From assembly GCA_947449015.1 (NCBI GenBank), contig CANFQA010000005.1, forward strand, positions 1-64,000: a stretch of DNA of 64,000 nt, read 5' to 3'. Made by a program: the position numbers and the translations under genes. Within the stretch, counting starts at the first letter, position 1; each line of letters begins with the position of its first letter. The DNA is from Microthrixaceae bacterium (lineage in GTDB: Bacteria > Actinomycetota > Acidimicrobiia > Acidimicrobiales > Acidimicrobilacustridaceae). Below the pieces are notes generated by a model that worked only from the letters and a program-made list of their open reading frames with translations, made no database searches and was not told the DNA's origin. Shown one piece after another: positions 48,697-58,989 of this stretch.

Positions 48697-49773
48697 GTGA
48701 CAGATCGACGATCACCCCTGGACGAAGTTCATCGTCTTGCAGGGGCAAAGATGGTGCCGTTCGGCGGATGGGAAATGCCCGTGTCCTATCCCGGCGGCAC
48801 ATTGGAGGAACATCGGGCCTGTCGTCATGACGCAGTGATGTTCGATGTCTCCCATCTGGGCACGGTTCGGGTCACCGGTCCAGGAGCGTTCGCTGTGCTC
48901 CAGAGAACCCTGACCAATGACCTCACGAAGATCGGGCCCGGGCGAGCGCAGTACACCCATTTGCTCGCCGAGGACGGCTCGGTGCTTGATGACATCATCG
49001 TGTGGTGGATCGATACAGAGCATTTTGATGTCATGCCGAATGCATCCAACACCGACCGGATCACTGGTGTTATTGCAACATCGGCCCAGGTCTCCGATGT
49101 TGGAGCTGTGGACGCTGTGGATGTCACCGCCGAGCGCGCCATCATTGCGGTGCAAGGACCTTTTGCGCGCGAGCGCGTCGCTGGGGTGGTCTCCGGGGCA
49201 GACCGAGTCGGTCGGTTCCGAGTTGAAACACTCGACTGGGACGGCGTCTCTGTAACCGTCGCCGGCACGGGATACACCGGCGAGGACGGCGTGGAAATTG
49301 CTGTGCCCGCAACCCGCTGCGTGGAACTCTGGAACGAGTTGGCATCCAACGCAATCCACCCTGCTGGACTCGGCGCCCGTGACACGCTTCGGCTCGAGGC
49401 CGGTCTGCCACTGCACGGCCATGAACTGGGGGAGGGGATTACCCCCCTGCAGGCTGATCTTGGCTGGGTAGTTTCCTGGACCAAAGGCGATTTCCCAGGT
49501 CGTGACTCACTCATTGCCGAGCGTGAGCGCGGCGTGAGCCGCCTGCTGAGAGGACTCGCTGTTGAAGGCCGGCGTCCTGCCCGTGATGGAGCAGTTGTTC
49601 TGCTTGATGGTTCGCCGATCGGCACCGTCACAAGCGGGAATTTTTCCCCGGAACTCGGGCACGCGATTGCTTTGGCCCTCGTGTATCCGAAAATTCCGGT
49701 CGGAACTCAGGTGGAGTTGGATGTGCGCGGTTCTCGACTCGATGCACGTGTGGTCGATCTTCCGTTCGTCTGA
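48697..49773 (+). CDS. gcvT: Glycine cleavage system aminomethyltransferase T
   Basis: MVPFGGWEMPVSY; TGYTGEDGVEI; LGARDTLRLEAGLPLHGHEL. Confidence 0.96.
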   Translation: MTDRRSPLDEVHRLAGAKMVPFGGWEMPVSYPGGTLEEHRACRHDAVMFDVSHLGTVRVTGPGAFAVLQRTLTNDLTKIGPGRAQYTHLLAEDGSVLDDIIVWWIDTEHFDVMPNASNTDRITGVIATSAQVSDVGAVDAVDVTAERAIIAVQGPFARERVAGVVSGADRVGRFRVETLDWDGVSVTVAGTGYTGEDGVEIAVPATRCVELWNELASNAIHPAGLGARDTLRLEAGLPLHGHELGEGITPLQADLGWVVSWTKGDFPGRDSLIAERERGVSRLLRGLAVEGRRPARDGAVVLLDGSPIGTVTSGNFSPELGHAIALALVYPKIPVGTQVELDVRGSRLDARVVDLPFV

Positions 49774-49785
49774 TTGTCCTGCTGT

Positions 49786-52674
49786 CTAGGAAGATGCCGC
49801 GAATGCTTCGACCGGAGGACAGGAGCACATCACGTTGCGATCGCCATACGCTCCGTCAATTCTGCTGACCGGTGGCCAGTACTTCGAGCGATTCGGGCCG
49901 AACGGCCACGCTGCGATATCGCGAGAATAGGGATGGCTCCAATCATCTGTTGCGACGTCGGTTGCCGTGTGCGGTGCATTGTGAAGCGGGTTGTCCTCAG
50001 CGGGCCAGACTCCGGTTGACACCATGTCGATTTCCGCTCGTATGGCAAGCATGGCCTCGCAGAAACGATCGAGCTCTTCGAGGCTCTCACTCTCGGTGCT
50101 CTCCACCATGAGTGTGCCCGCCACTGGGAAGGACATGGTTGGGGCGTGAAATCCGTAGTCCATCAGTCGCTTCGCAACATCGTCCACGGTGACACCTGTA
50201 TCACGAGTGATCGGCCTGAGGTCCAGGATGCATTCGTGGGCGACCAAGTCACTGCGGCCGGTGTACAGAATTGGATACGCATCGCTCAGCCGTTTTGCGA
50301 TGTAGTTGGCATTCAAGATCGCAACAGAGGTGGCCCGCCGTAAACCGTCGGGGCCCATCATGGCGATGTAGGCCCATGGGATCGGGAGGATTCCCGCCGA
50401 TCCGAATGGCGCCGACGACACCGGCCCGACGATCGGGCCGAGACCGTCATCCGAACGACGGACAGGTCCTGAGGTGGCGATGATTGGATGGGTGGGAAGG
50501 AACGGTGCCAGATGTGACCGCACCGCAACAGGACCCACACCGGGGCCACCGCCACCGTGCGGGATGCAGAACGTCTTGTGGAGGTTGAGATGGCTGACGT
50601 CAGCTCCGAAGCGGCCGGGACGAGCGACCCCGACAAGCGCATTGAGGTTGGCTCCATCGAGATACACCTGTCCACCCGCTGCGTGGACTGCATCGCAGAT
50701 CTCTCCGATTGCCTCCTCGAAAACTCCATGAGTCGAGGGATAGGTGATCATGAGCGCTGCCAGTTGGTCGCGGTGTTCCTCGATGCGCCGCTGAAGGTCA
50801 TCAAGATCAACGTTTCCGTTGCCGTCACAGCCGACGACAACAACTTCCATGCCGACCATGGCAGCACTAGCGGCATTGGTGCCGTGAGCAGAGGCAGGAA
50901 TGAGGCAGACCTTTCGGTGCTCGGCTCCGGTGCTGCGATGCCAGGCTCGAATTGCGAGAAGTCCGGCGAATTCTCCCTGCGATCCAGCATTGGGCTGGAG
51001 CGAGACTGCGTCGTATCCGGTGATCTCGGCCAACCACATTTCAAGATCGGCGATCAGGCGCCGGTAACCCTCAGAGTCGCTGGGCGATGTGAATGGATGC
51101 ATCTCGGCGAATCCGGGCCAAGTGATTGGTTCCATCTCGGCAGCAGCATTGAGCTTCATGGTGCACGAGCCAAGCGGAATCATCGTGCGATCCAGGGCGA
51201 GATCGAGATCAGCAAGTCGACGCAGATAGCGGACCATGTCGGTCTCACTGCGATAGCGGGTGAATTGTGGATGATCGAGGAATGCCGAAGTGCGTTGCAT
51301 GGAGTCAGGGACGCCGTTGGAATCCGGGTTCGGATCCACGGTTGTTTCGGACGCACCGAATGCGGCAAGGACACGTTCGATGTGTTCGATGGTTGTTGTC
51401 TCGTCCAGCGTGATGCACACATGTGATGCATCGCTCTCGAACAGATCGATACCCAGCTCGCGGGCTCGGGCAACGACAGAAGCGGCTCGGTTGGGAACCT
51501 GGGCAGTGAGAGTGTCAAAGAATTCTTCGTGCTCAATCTCGATACCGCTTGTCCGAAGCGCTTCAGCGAGCGCTGAACTCAAGGATGCAACGCGACGGGC
51601 AATGGCACGGAGACCGTCGGGCCCATGCCAACATGCATACAACGCCGCCATGACCGCAAGAAGAACCTGTGCAGTGCAGATATTGGAGGTCGCCTTCTCC
51701 CGACGGATGTGCTGCTCACGTGTTTGGAGTGTGAGCCGATGTGCAGGCCGCCCAGCAGCATCGATTGAGACGCCCACCAGGCGTCCGGGCAGAACGCGGC
51801 GATGAGCATCTCTGGTTGCGAGGAATCCAGCACTTGGACCGCCGAATCCGAGAGGGACGCCGAAACGCTGGGAGGATCCAACAACAACGTCGGCTCCCAA
51901 TTCGCCTGGCGGAGTGATGAGTGTGCATGCCAGCAGGTCGGTGGCGACAACAGCGAGCGCTCCCGAGGCATGAGCAGACTCAATCATGGGGGAGAGGTCG
52001 CGTAGTTGTCCGCCCGATCCGGGATGGGAGAACAGAACGCCGAAAGTTCCCTCAGGTAGCGCAAGAAGATCTGACGTGATGTGGAGACGAATGTCGAGCG
52101 GTTCGGCTCGAGTGGCAAGCACCCCAAGGGTTTGGGGGTGAGTGTCGGCGTCGACGACGAAGACATCGCCTGCCTTGGGATTGGAGCGCAGCGCCAGTGT
52201 CATCGCCTCGGCCGCTGCGGTGGATTCATCAAGCATTGACGCATTTGCGATGTCCATGCCGGTCAAGTCGCACACCATGGTCTGGAACGCCAGCAGCAGT
52301 TCAAGACGGCCTTGGGAAATCTCGGGCTGGTATGGGGTGTACGCGGTGTACCAAGCGGGATTCTCCAACACGTTTCGCCGAAGTACAGCGGGCGTAATTG
52401 TGTTGAAGTACCCCTTGCCGATCATGGGGACGCGGCGTGTGTTCTGTTCAGCAAGCGCGGCGAGCGCCGTCAGCACTGTCGTCTCATCGGCGGCCGGTGG
52501 AAGCTCCAGCTCGCGTTCCTGACGGATCGACGGTGGAACGATTGCGTCAAGGAGTTCATCGAGGGATCCGATGCCGATCTCCTGAAGCATGAAACCAATC
52601 TCATGATCGTCGGGCCCGATATGACGGTCGACAAAACGATGCTGCGAATTCCCAGAAGCGGCTGCTGAAGTCAT
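49786..52674 (-). CDS. gcvP: Glycine dehydrogenase (P protein)
   Basis: Full-length P protein, [14 protein letters not shown] and other conserved blocks. Confidence 0.97.
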   Translation of the reverse strand: MTSAAASGNSQHRFVDRHIGPDDHEIGFMLQEIGIGSLDELLDAIVPPSIRQERELELPPAADETTVLTALAALAEQNTRRVPMIGKGYFNTITPAVLRRNVLENPAWYTAYTPYQPEISQGRLELLLAFQTMVCDLTGMDIANASMLDESTAAAEAMTLALRSNPKAGDVFVVDADTHPQTLGVLATRAEPLDIRLHITSDLLALPEGTFGVLFSHPGSGGQLRDLSPMIESAHASGALAVVATDLLACTLITPPGELGADVVVGSSQRFGVPLGFGGPSAGFLATRDAHRRVLPGRLVGVSIDAAGRPAHRLTLQTREQHIRREKATSNICTAQVLLAVMAALYACWHGPDGLRAIARRVASLSSALAEALRTSGIEIEHEEFFDTLTAQVPNRAASVVARARELGIDLFESDASHVCITLDETTTIEHIERVLAAFGASETTVDPNPDSNGVPDSMQRTSAFLDHPQFTRYRSETDMVRYLRRLADLDLALDRTMIPLGSCTMKLNAAAEMEPITWPGFAEMHPFTSPSDSEGYRRLIADLEMWLAEITGYDAVSLQPNAGSQGEFAGLLAIRAWHRSTGAEHRKVCLIPASAHGTNAASAAMVGMEVVVVGCDGNGNVDLDDLQRRIEEHRDQLAALMITYPSTHGVFEEAIGEICDAVHAAGGQVYLDGANLNALVGVARPGRFGADVSHLNLHKTFCIPHGGGGPGVGPVAVRSHLAPFLPTHPIIATSGPVRRSDDGLGPIVGPVSSAPFGSAGILPIPWAYIAMMGPDGLRRATSVAILNANYIAKRLSDAYPILYTGRSDLVAHECILDLRPITRDTGVTVDDVAKRLMDYGFHAPTMSFPVAGTLMVESTESESLEELDRFCEAMLAIRAEIDMVSTGVWPAEDNPLHNAPHTATDVATDDWSHPYSRDIAAWPFGPNRSKYWPPVSRIDGAYGDRNVMCSCPPVEAFAASS

Positions 52675-52732
52675 GGCGGTCTCCGATGAGTGCGGGTCGC
52701 GCGCCGATGTGGCGCGCTTCGGTCAATGACCC

Positions 52733-52948
52733 CGCTCTGTCGTGGGACCTGAGAGTTTCACCGGGAACTCCGACCTCGATGCTGTCGGACTGCAGTCTCG
52801 ATTTTCCCCGTCGGTGAGCCGACACCGGACGACAAGGTCCAAGTTCGGCTGCTCTCCAGAGTTGCCTACTTCTGCGGTACCTGTGCCTGAGAGTTTCCCG
52901 GGGGGTTGCTCCTTCGGCGCCGACTCGGGTCGATCTCTCCCGCAGAGG
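52733..52948 (-). promoter_or_regulatory. Tandem glycine riboswitch upstream of gcvP
   Basis: Minus strand GCGGGAGAG…GGCGCCGAAGGAGCAACC…GGGAAACTCTCAGGCACAGGTACCGC…ACTCTGGAGAG… then CACCGACGGGGAAAA…GTGAAACTCTCAGGTCC…CGACAGAG. Confidence 0.9.
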
Positions 52949-52975
52949 ATTGCTGGCTTCAGTTGTGTTGTGAAC

Positions 52976-53782
52976 CTACTCCAACAGCTCTGGTTCGTCG
53001 CGCAGGATCACGCTATGGAGTGGCTGGAAGGAGAACCAACCGGCGAAATGGCTCCCGACCTGCTCACGAGTGAGTCGGGCGGCAGCGTCATCAATATGGA
53101 TCGGTTCACCAGCAGCCATCGCCAGCAGCTGGGCCTGACAGGTCCGCTCCATCGTGATGTACCACCAGGCCGCTTCATCCACGGAATGTCCCACAGTAAG
53201 GAGGCCGTGGTTACGAAGAATGGCGGCCTTGTGCTCACCGAGACCATCAGCGATACGACGCCCCTCAGAGGTGTCAAGAACAACACCGGTGAAGTCATCG
53301 AAGAGCACATGATCTTCGAAGAACGCACAGGAATCCTGGGTGATTGGGTCGAGCAGGCGTCCGAGAGAGGAGAACGCCTTGCCGTAAACCGAATGCGTGT
53401 GTGCCGCAGCGACCACATCGGGCCGGGCAGCATGAACCTGCGAGTGGATGGCAAAGGCCGCCTGGTTGATTGCGTAATCGCCAACCACGATGACTCCATC
53501 GTGGTCGACGCAAACCAGGTCAGACACAGTGATCAACCTGAAGTCAACACCGAAGGGGTTCAGCCAAAAGCGATCGGGGAACTCGGGGTCACGAACGGTG
53601 ATGTGTCCGGCTACCCCTTCGCCGAATCCAAAGCGCCCGAAGAGCCTGAATGCTGCAGCGAGACGCTGCTTACGGTGCAGTCGTTCCGATTCAACATTGT
53701 CGAACTCGGGGAACTCATAGGGGATGGGCTTGGCTCTTCCGGCGATGAGTGTGGAGTCGGGTTCCTGCATGAGTTCCGGCAT
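52976..53782 (-). CDS. Class II aldolase/adducin family protein
   Basis: LFGRFGFGEGVAGHITVRDPE; AAAHTHSVYGKAFS; ILRNHGLLTVG. Confidence 0.9.
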   Translation of the reverse strand: MPELMQEPDSTLIAGRAKPIPYEFPEFDNVESERLHRKQRLAAAFRLFGRFGFGEGVAGHITVRDPEFPDRFWLNPFGVDFRLITVSDLVCVDHDGVIVVGDYAINQAAFAIHSQVHAARPDVVAAAHTHSVYGKAFSSLGRLLDPITQDSCAFFEDHVLFDDFTGVVLDTSEGRRIADGLGEHKAAILRNHGLLTVGHSVDEAAWWYITMERTCQAQLLAMAAGEPIHIDDAAARLTREQVGSHFAGWFSFQPLHSVILRDEPELLE

Positions 53783-53879
53783 GTCGCTCCTCGGGTATCG
53801 ACCGACTCGGTCCTGTCAGCCGGTGAAATCAGTGTAGGAGTTATGACCGGTTCGTGGCGTTGCGCATCATCCTTGTTAC

Positions 53880-54045
53880 GCCCATCACCATGTGGTTCAC
53901 TTGGCGATAGCAAAGCGTCTGGTGAGGGGAAGTCCGGTGTGAACCCGGCGCTGTCCCGCAACCGTGTGTCAAGTGAGGGGAGTGGGTACACCACCTAGCC
54001 CTGAACGAGACGAGTCGGATCACCGAACCAGTCGCTCAGACTCAT
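53880..54045 (+). promoter_or_regulatory. Cobalamin riboswitch
   Basis: GGGGAAGTCCGGTGTGAACCCGGCGCTGTCCCGCAACCGTG core and downstream GACGAGTCGGATCACCGAACC. Confidence 0.9.
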
Positions 54046-54162
54046 CACCACCGCCGTGGAGAGCGGTGCCGAGTCCGAGAACTTCCTCCGGCACACGTGT
54101 CTTTGTCGGACGACGATCGCGGTCGGTGCTGTCTCCGAACGGTCCAAAAGGAAGCAGACCGC

Positions 54163-55327
54163 CATGACCGCTGCACCATCTCGCTGCACCACACGCACAA
54201 CTCGGAGATTCGCTGCGATCGCGATGACGATCGCAAGTTTGCTTCTTTTCGTGTTGGCCACGCCCTCGAGTGCCGGCGTAACGACCTCTGGATGGCTGGC
54301 GGCGAAAGTCGCGGGGGATGGCTCGGTTCTTGACCCCTATGGCACCGACCCGTCGATTGATTGGACCGTGAACGTTGCCTTGGCGCTGGCGAGCGAGGGT
54401 GATCAGCCTGCTGCTTTGGCCGATGCCCTTGGGTTCATCTCGACTCATGCTGAGGAGTACATAGCCAGCGGCACCTCCGATGTCGCCGGACATCTCTCGT
54501 GGCTGATTCTCCTTGCTGTTGCAACCGGGGAAGACCCGTCCTCATTCGGCTCCAGCCATATCGATCTCTTGGCCCGCCTGGGCTCGCGTTTTTCGGCTTC
54601 GGAGACCGGCCTGTACGGCACAGTCGACGATTACACGCCGGTCACGAACCAGTCACTGGCGATCCTCGCCCTGGTCGGCTCGCAGACTGCGATTGACCCA
54701 GCGGCGATGTCCTGGTTGATGTCACAGCAATGCTCGGGCCCGACTGGTCAACAAGGGGCGTGGCAGGGTTACCGCGCTGCTGTGACTCCAGGAACCCTTG
54801 CCGACTGCTTGGCAACCAACTCCGCCGAGTACAACCGGCCCGATGCCGCGAGCACCGCATACGCGATCATGGCGTTGGCTGCAGTTCGCGGCAGTGGTGT
54901 CGTTATTTCTGGACTGGATGACGCAATCGACGCAGGGGTGGCGTGGCTGCACTCCATGCAGGCGGTGAGCGGTACCGCCGCTGGTGGGTTCGGTCAATAC
55001 GTTGGCGACCCGGCAGATCCAAATTCGACGGCGTTGGCGATCCTTGCGCTACGAGCCGCCGGGGTGGCCCCGCGGAGCTGGACTGTGAGGGCCGCAGACC
55101 CAGTGGCATCGCTCGAGGCTTGGGTGATCGCCAGCGGTCCAGACGCTGGCGGGTTCTCCTCGCCCTACAGCGCCGGATCGGGAGACCTCTTCGCCACGTT
55201 CCAAGGAGCGTGGGGGATTGCTGAGCGTCCGTTCCCCTTTGCACCTCTGGTGGAGTACCACACACAGCCGCAGCCTCCATCACGTGATCAGGTTGGCGAC
55301 CTTGTGGCACCTGCCTACACAGGCTGA
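54163..55327 (+). CDS. Secreted alpha/alpha-toroid (prenyltransferase/transcobalamin-like fold) protein
   Basis: Signal peptide RRFAAIAMTIASLLLFVLATPSSAG; repeated helical units (SLAILALVGSQ, STAYAIMALAAVRG, STALAILALRAAG); downstream of B12 riboswitch. Confidence 0.75.
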
Positions 55328-55377
55328 ACCTCAGGCGAGATCCACCTGTTGACAGTCAGTGGCCGTATTATCGTCAC

Positions 55378-55746
55378 ATGACGGAATTACGGCAGGGTGG
55401 TGAGGACCAAGAAATTCGTTGCCGCTGGTGCGGACGCCGAGTGGATCGGCTGCCGGGCCGAGGGCGTCCCCGTGAGTTCTGTCGAGACGGATGTCGCCAG
55501 CAGGCGTATCTCGCCCGGAAGCTCGCGCAGTCCCATGGGCTTGGCGACGACGATCTTGTCGTGTCAAGGACAACGCTGGAGGAGTTCCAGAGCCGTCTGT
55601 ACTGCCTGCAGGCGGCGCTGGAGGACATCGGTAGAGATCTGGAGCGCTCGGCCGAACCAGCAGACATTGCCGAAGCGTTGGCCTGGTTGCGTGAGAACGC
55701 TGAGCCCGTCGCTGCTCTGTGGATCGAACCGAGGACTTCTCGATAA
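55378..55746 (+). CDS. Small hypothetical protein with zinc-ribbon-like Cys cluster
   Basis: IRCRWCGRRVDRLPGRGRPREFCRDGCRQQAYLARK. Confidence 0.7.
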   Translation: MTELRQGGEDQEIRCRWCGRRVDRLPGRGRPREFCRDGCRQQAYLARKLAQSHGLGDDDLVVSRTTLEEFQSRLYCLQAALEDIGRDLERSAEPADIAEALAWLRENAEPVAALWIEPRTSR

Positions 55747-55883
55747 CCAGAACAGGCTTCAGGCCAGCAGGCATCACCGGCGGCGGCTGTCGGCCAAAGT
55801 GCTCGCCCCAGACTCGATCCATAACTTTACATAACGAGGATTATCGGCGACAGAATCGGCCATTCCGGTATGGTGACAGGTGC

Positions 55884-56585
55884 TCAGGTCGGTGCATCAA
55901 CTTCAACAGACAGGTCTCCCCCGAGATGCCCGGTGTCGTTGAAACGCCGAACCAGCCATCGGTCGCCGATAATCACAAGGTGGCTGATCGATGCGTTGTC
56001 GGCTGAGGCAAAGGCGAGAGTGCGAGATCCAGTGGCTTCGGCGAGGACTGCGCCGATCGCTCCCCCATGACTGACCACGACGACGCGCTGGTCGGGATGC
56101 TGCGTGTGGATCCGCTCGATGCCACGTCGAACGCGCGTTCGCAGGGCGGTTGACGTCTCGCTGCCCGGGAGCGCACTCCAATCCTGTGTGCGTTCCATCT
56201 CGAGGAAGGCGGGATGACGTTCAACGGCCATCTTCCGGTAGAGGCCTCCCTCCCACTCCCCGAGATGAACCTCGCGAAGATCAGGTTCCACCGACGGTGT
56301 GAGCCCAAGTGCTTCAGCGAGCGGAGCAATGGTCTGATGTGTGCGCCGAAGCGTCGTGACGTAGATCGCATCGATCGGCTCGGAACGAAGCCGAGTGGCG
56401 ATTCGTTTGGCCTGCGCGTGCCCGTGATCGGAAAGCGGTGGATCTCCTTGCCCATCGACAAGGTCGAACAACTCCCCATCCACGAACGAGGCCGACTGTC
56501 CGTGGCGGACCAGCAGAATCTCGGTTGCTCCCGCGGGCGCCGTGAACGGCCGTTGGCCAAAATCGGCGGCGTTTCGAGACGTCAT
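55884..56585 (-). CDS. Histidine phosphatase family protein
   Basis: EILLVRHGQSASF…RIATRLRSEPIDAIYVTTLRRTHQT…VVVSHGGAIGAVL; start set at MTSRN. Confidence 0.9.
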   Translation of the reverse strand: MTSRNAADFGQRPFTAPAGATEILLVRHGQSASFVDGELFDLVDGQGDPPLSDHGHAQAKRIATRLRSEPIDAIYVTTLRRTHQTIAPLAEALGLTPSVEPDLREVHLGEWEGGLYRKMAVERHPAFLEMERTQDWSALPGSETSTALRTRVRRGIERIHTQHPDQRVVVVSHGGAIGAVLAEATGSRTLAFASADNASISHLVIIGDRWLVRRFNDTGHLGGDLSVEVDAPT

Positions 56586-56735
56586 CGGCTCACGCTCCCG
56601 ACAATGACCTGCCTTCGTGATGCCGACAAAGCGTTCCCCCGAGCACGAATCGAACAAGGGCGAACGTAGCAGCCCACCCCGCCAGTGGCGCCTCGTTCGC
56701 CCACCCCCACTGCTACGGGTTAGCGTTGCCACCCT

Positions 56736-58376
56736 ATGTCTCGCCGGATTGAAATCGAACTCACAAGCACACGACCCGATGGGTCTTGGACCTGGAGGGC
56801 CGCAGGGGCGAAGCTCCCGAAGGGGGATCTCTCCGGCTCGTTGCTCTTCGAGGGCGCGAAGCCCGGCGACGTCGTGAAAGCCGACGCGGACTTCATGCTT
56901 GACGGCATCGAGATCATCGCAGTTCTGGCCCCGAAGGGTGCCCGACGTGAACCGGAGCGCATCGAGGTCGTCGGAACTCCGCGCAAAGACGATGACCAAC
57001 TGGTGACAACCACGCTTGCTCCGAAGCAGAAGCGTGAGGACCGAGGCGATCGCCGTCCGCGTCGCGATGGCGACTCCGCGGGTCGCCCTCGCCGTGATGG
57101 TGATTCTCGGCCCCCTCGTGCACCTCGTCCCCGCGTCGAAGAGGAAGCCGCTGGCGGCGAGCGCGGGGCTGGCCGCTCCGAGCGTCCAGCACGCCCTGCG
57201 CGTCCAGCGCGTCCCGCGCCCGAGCCCAAGGCGAAGCCGAAGCGTCTCCGTGCTGGCCGCGTGCATCGTGATGCGGTTCTCGCAACGCTGCCCGATGAGC
57301 ACAAGCCCATCGCTGATCAACTTCTCCGCGGTGGCATTCCCGCCGTGCGTGCGGCGCTGGAAAAGCAGAACGAAACCAACCGAGCCGACGGTCGTCCCGA
57401 AATCAACCCCGCTCCCCTGCTCGCTCTTGCAGAGCAGATCCAACCTGCACTTCGCGTGGCTGACTGGCGTGACAAGGCTGAGGCCGCGCTTGCTGGCGCC
57501 GGAGAACTCGATTTACGAGATCTCCGTTCAGTGGTGGTCGCTGCCGACGATGCGGCACGCGATGAGGAGACCAGAGAACTCGCCACACAACTGCGGGCTG
57601 CTGTTGCGGCACGCGTCGAAGCAGAGCATGCCGCGTGGATTACCGAAGTCACAGAAACCCTGGCTGCAGGCCGCACAGTGCGGGCCCTTCGTGTGAGTTC
57701 ACGACCACCCAAGGCCGGTGCACCATTCCCGGCAGAGCTGGGCAGCCGTCTTGCCGCAGCCGCCAGCGCTGCGCTCACCACCGACACCGCATCGGACCGC
57801 TATGCAACCGTCCTTGATGCTCTTGCCTTCTCGCCAGTGCGTTCCCAGGTCACGCCGATAGGTATTCCAACCGAGCCAACAGACGCACTGCGGACTGCCG
57901 TGACCAAACTCGCCTCTCGGCTTCCAGCCATCGCTGCGTTATTTGGCATCGAGGCTCCAACTGCTGGCCGCTCAGGGAAGGGCAAGGGTCGTCCGGCATC
58001 CAAGCCGCTCCCCCCGAAGCCGGCTGTCACCACATCGACCAGCGAGGCCGTGCCAGCCGAGAGCGCTGGGCAAACCGTGGTTCTGGATGCCGTTGTTACA
58101 GATGCCGTTGATGTCGAGGTCTCCGAGTCCATAACGATTGTGTCCGATGGTGAGACCACTGTCGTCGTCGACGTGACCGACGTTGAAATCACCGAGGTGA
58201 CCGAGATCATCACTGAGGATTCCGACGTCGTCGTGATCGACGTGATTGAAATCGAGACTGTCGAGACCACAATCATCGAAGCTGATGGAGCGGAAATAAC
58301 TGTTTCGGAGACTCAGAGCTCGGAAATCGTCGAGGTCATTGAGCTGGGCGATACGGAAGCGTCAGCCTCCGAGTAG
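56736..58376 (+). CDS. Conserved hypothetical with Arg/Pro-rich linker and acidic Val/Glu/Thr tail
   Basis: Long ORF; RRPRRDGDSAGRPRRDGDSRPPRAPRPR linker; tail VVVDVTDVEITEVTEIITEDSDVVVIDVIEIETVETTII. Confidence 0.8.
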   Translation: MSRRIEIELTSTRPDGSWTWRAAGAKLPKGDLSGSLLFEGAKPGDVVKADADFMLDGIEIIAVLAPKGARREPERIEVVGTPRKDDDQLVTTTLAPKQKREDRGDRRPRRDGDSAGRPRRDGDSRPPRAPRPRVEEEAAGGERGAGRSERPARPARPARPAPEPKAKPKRLRAGRVHRDAVLATLPDEHKPIADQLLRGGIPAVRAALEKQNETNRADGRPEINPAPLLALAEQIQPALRVADWRDKAEAALAGAGELDLRDLRSVVVAADDAARDEETRELATQLRAAVAARVEAEHAAWITEVTETLAAGRTVRALRVSSRPPKAGAPFPAELGSRLAAAASAALTTDTASDRYATVLDALAFSPVRSQVTPIGIPTEPTDALRTAVTKLASRLPAIAALFGIEAPTAGRSGKGKGRPASKPLPPKPAVTTSTSEAVPAESAGQTVVLDAVVTDAVDVEVSESITIVSDGETTVVVDVTDVEITEVTEIITEDSDVVVIDVIEIETVETTIIEADGAEITVSETQSSEIVEVIELGDTEASASE

Positions 58377-58910
58377 CTCAAGCAGGTCGAGTGGCGAGGT
58401 CAATACGACATCGCCGCTGCGACGCGTTGCCCTGGGATTCCATCCCGCCAGCACGAACTCCACACCGGCCGCCTGCGCGCAGTGCCGGTCATGATCGGTA
58501 TCGCCGAGGAAGACAACCTGCGAAGGATTCAACTCGAGTGCGTCGAGCACCGGCTTGAGACGTTTCGCGCCATCAAACATGTCGGCAAACATCGCCACCG
58601 TGGGCTGCCAACCAAGACGGTCAAGCTCCGCAGTTGCTGAAACGGGATGCTTATTCGAGCAAATCGCCCAAGTATCCAAGTGCGTCATCAGTTCCGCCAC
58701 ACCGGGGAATGGCTGGGCTGCGCTGATGTCATAGGCCTCCACGTACTGATCGAGCGAGATACCAAGACGCTGGCACTCCTGCGAAATCACATGACCAAAA
58801 CTGATCGCGGAGCGCTCGACTCCAAGCGCGAGAAACGCACCGACCAGAGCGGCGTCGGAGTCGATGAGGGTTCCGTCAAGGTCACAAATAGCGGTGCGGG
58901 AAGAGAACAC
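58362..58910 (-). CDS. HAD-superfamily hydrolase (phosphoglycolate phosphatase-like)
   Basis: AICDLDGTLIDSDAAL…VVFLGDTDHDRHCAQAAGVEFVLA. Confidence 0.9.
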   Translation of the reverse strand: MFSSRTAICDLDGTLIDSDAALVGAFLALGVERSAISFGHVISQECQRLGISLDQYVEAYDISAAQPFPGVAELMTHLDTWAICSNKHPVSATAELDRLGWQPTVAMFADMFDGAKRLKPVLDALELNPSQVVFLGDTDHDRHCAQAAGVEFVLAGWNPRATRRSGDVVLTSPLDLLELLGG

Positions 58911-58989
58911 CTCGGGAACCTACCAAAGGGCTGCGAGGGCCTTTCACCGTCCCCTCAACGGGAATGATCAGACTGGCTAAGGTTTGGAG

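Noticed and set aside
55884-57443. 519-aa ORF as one protein
   Set aside because: Upstream ~290 aa is antisense of the 56736-58376 gene; histidine phosphatase starts at about 56585.
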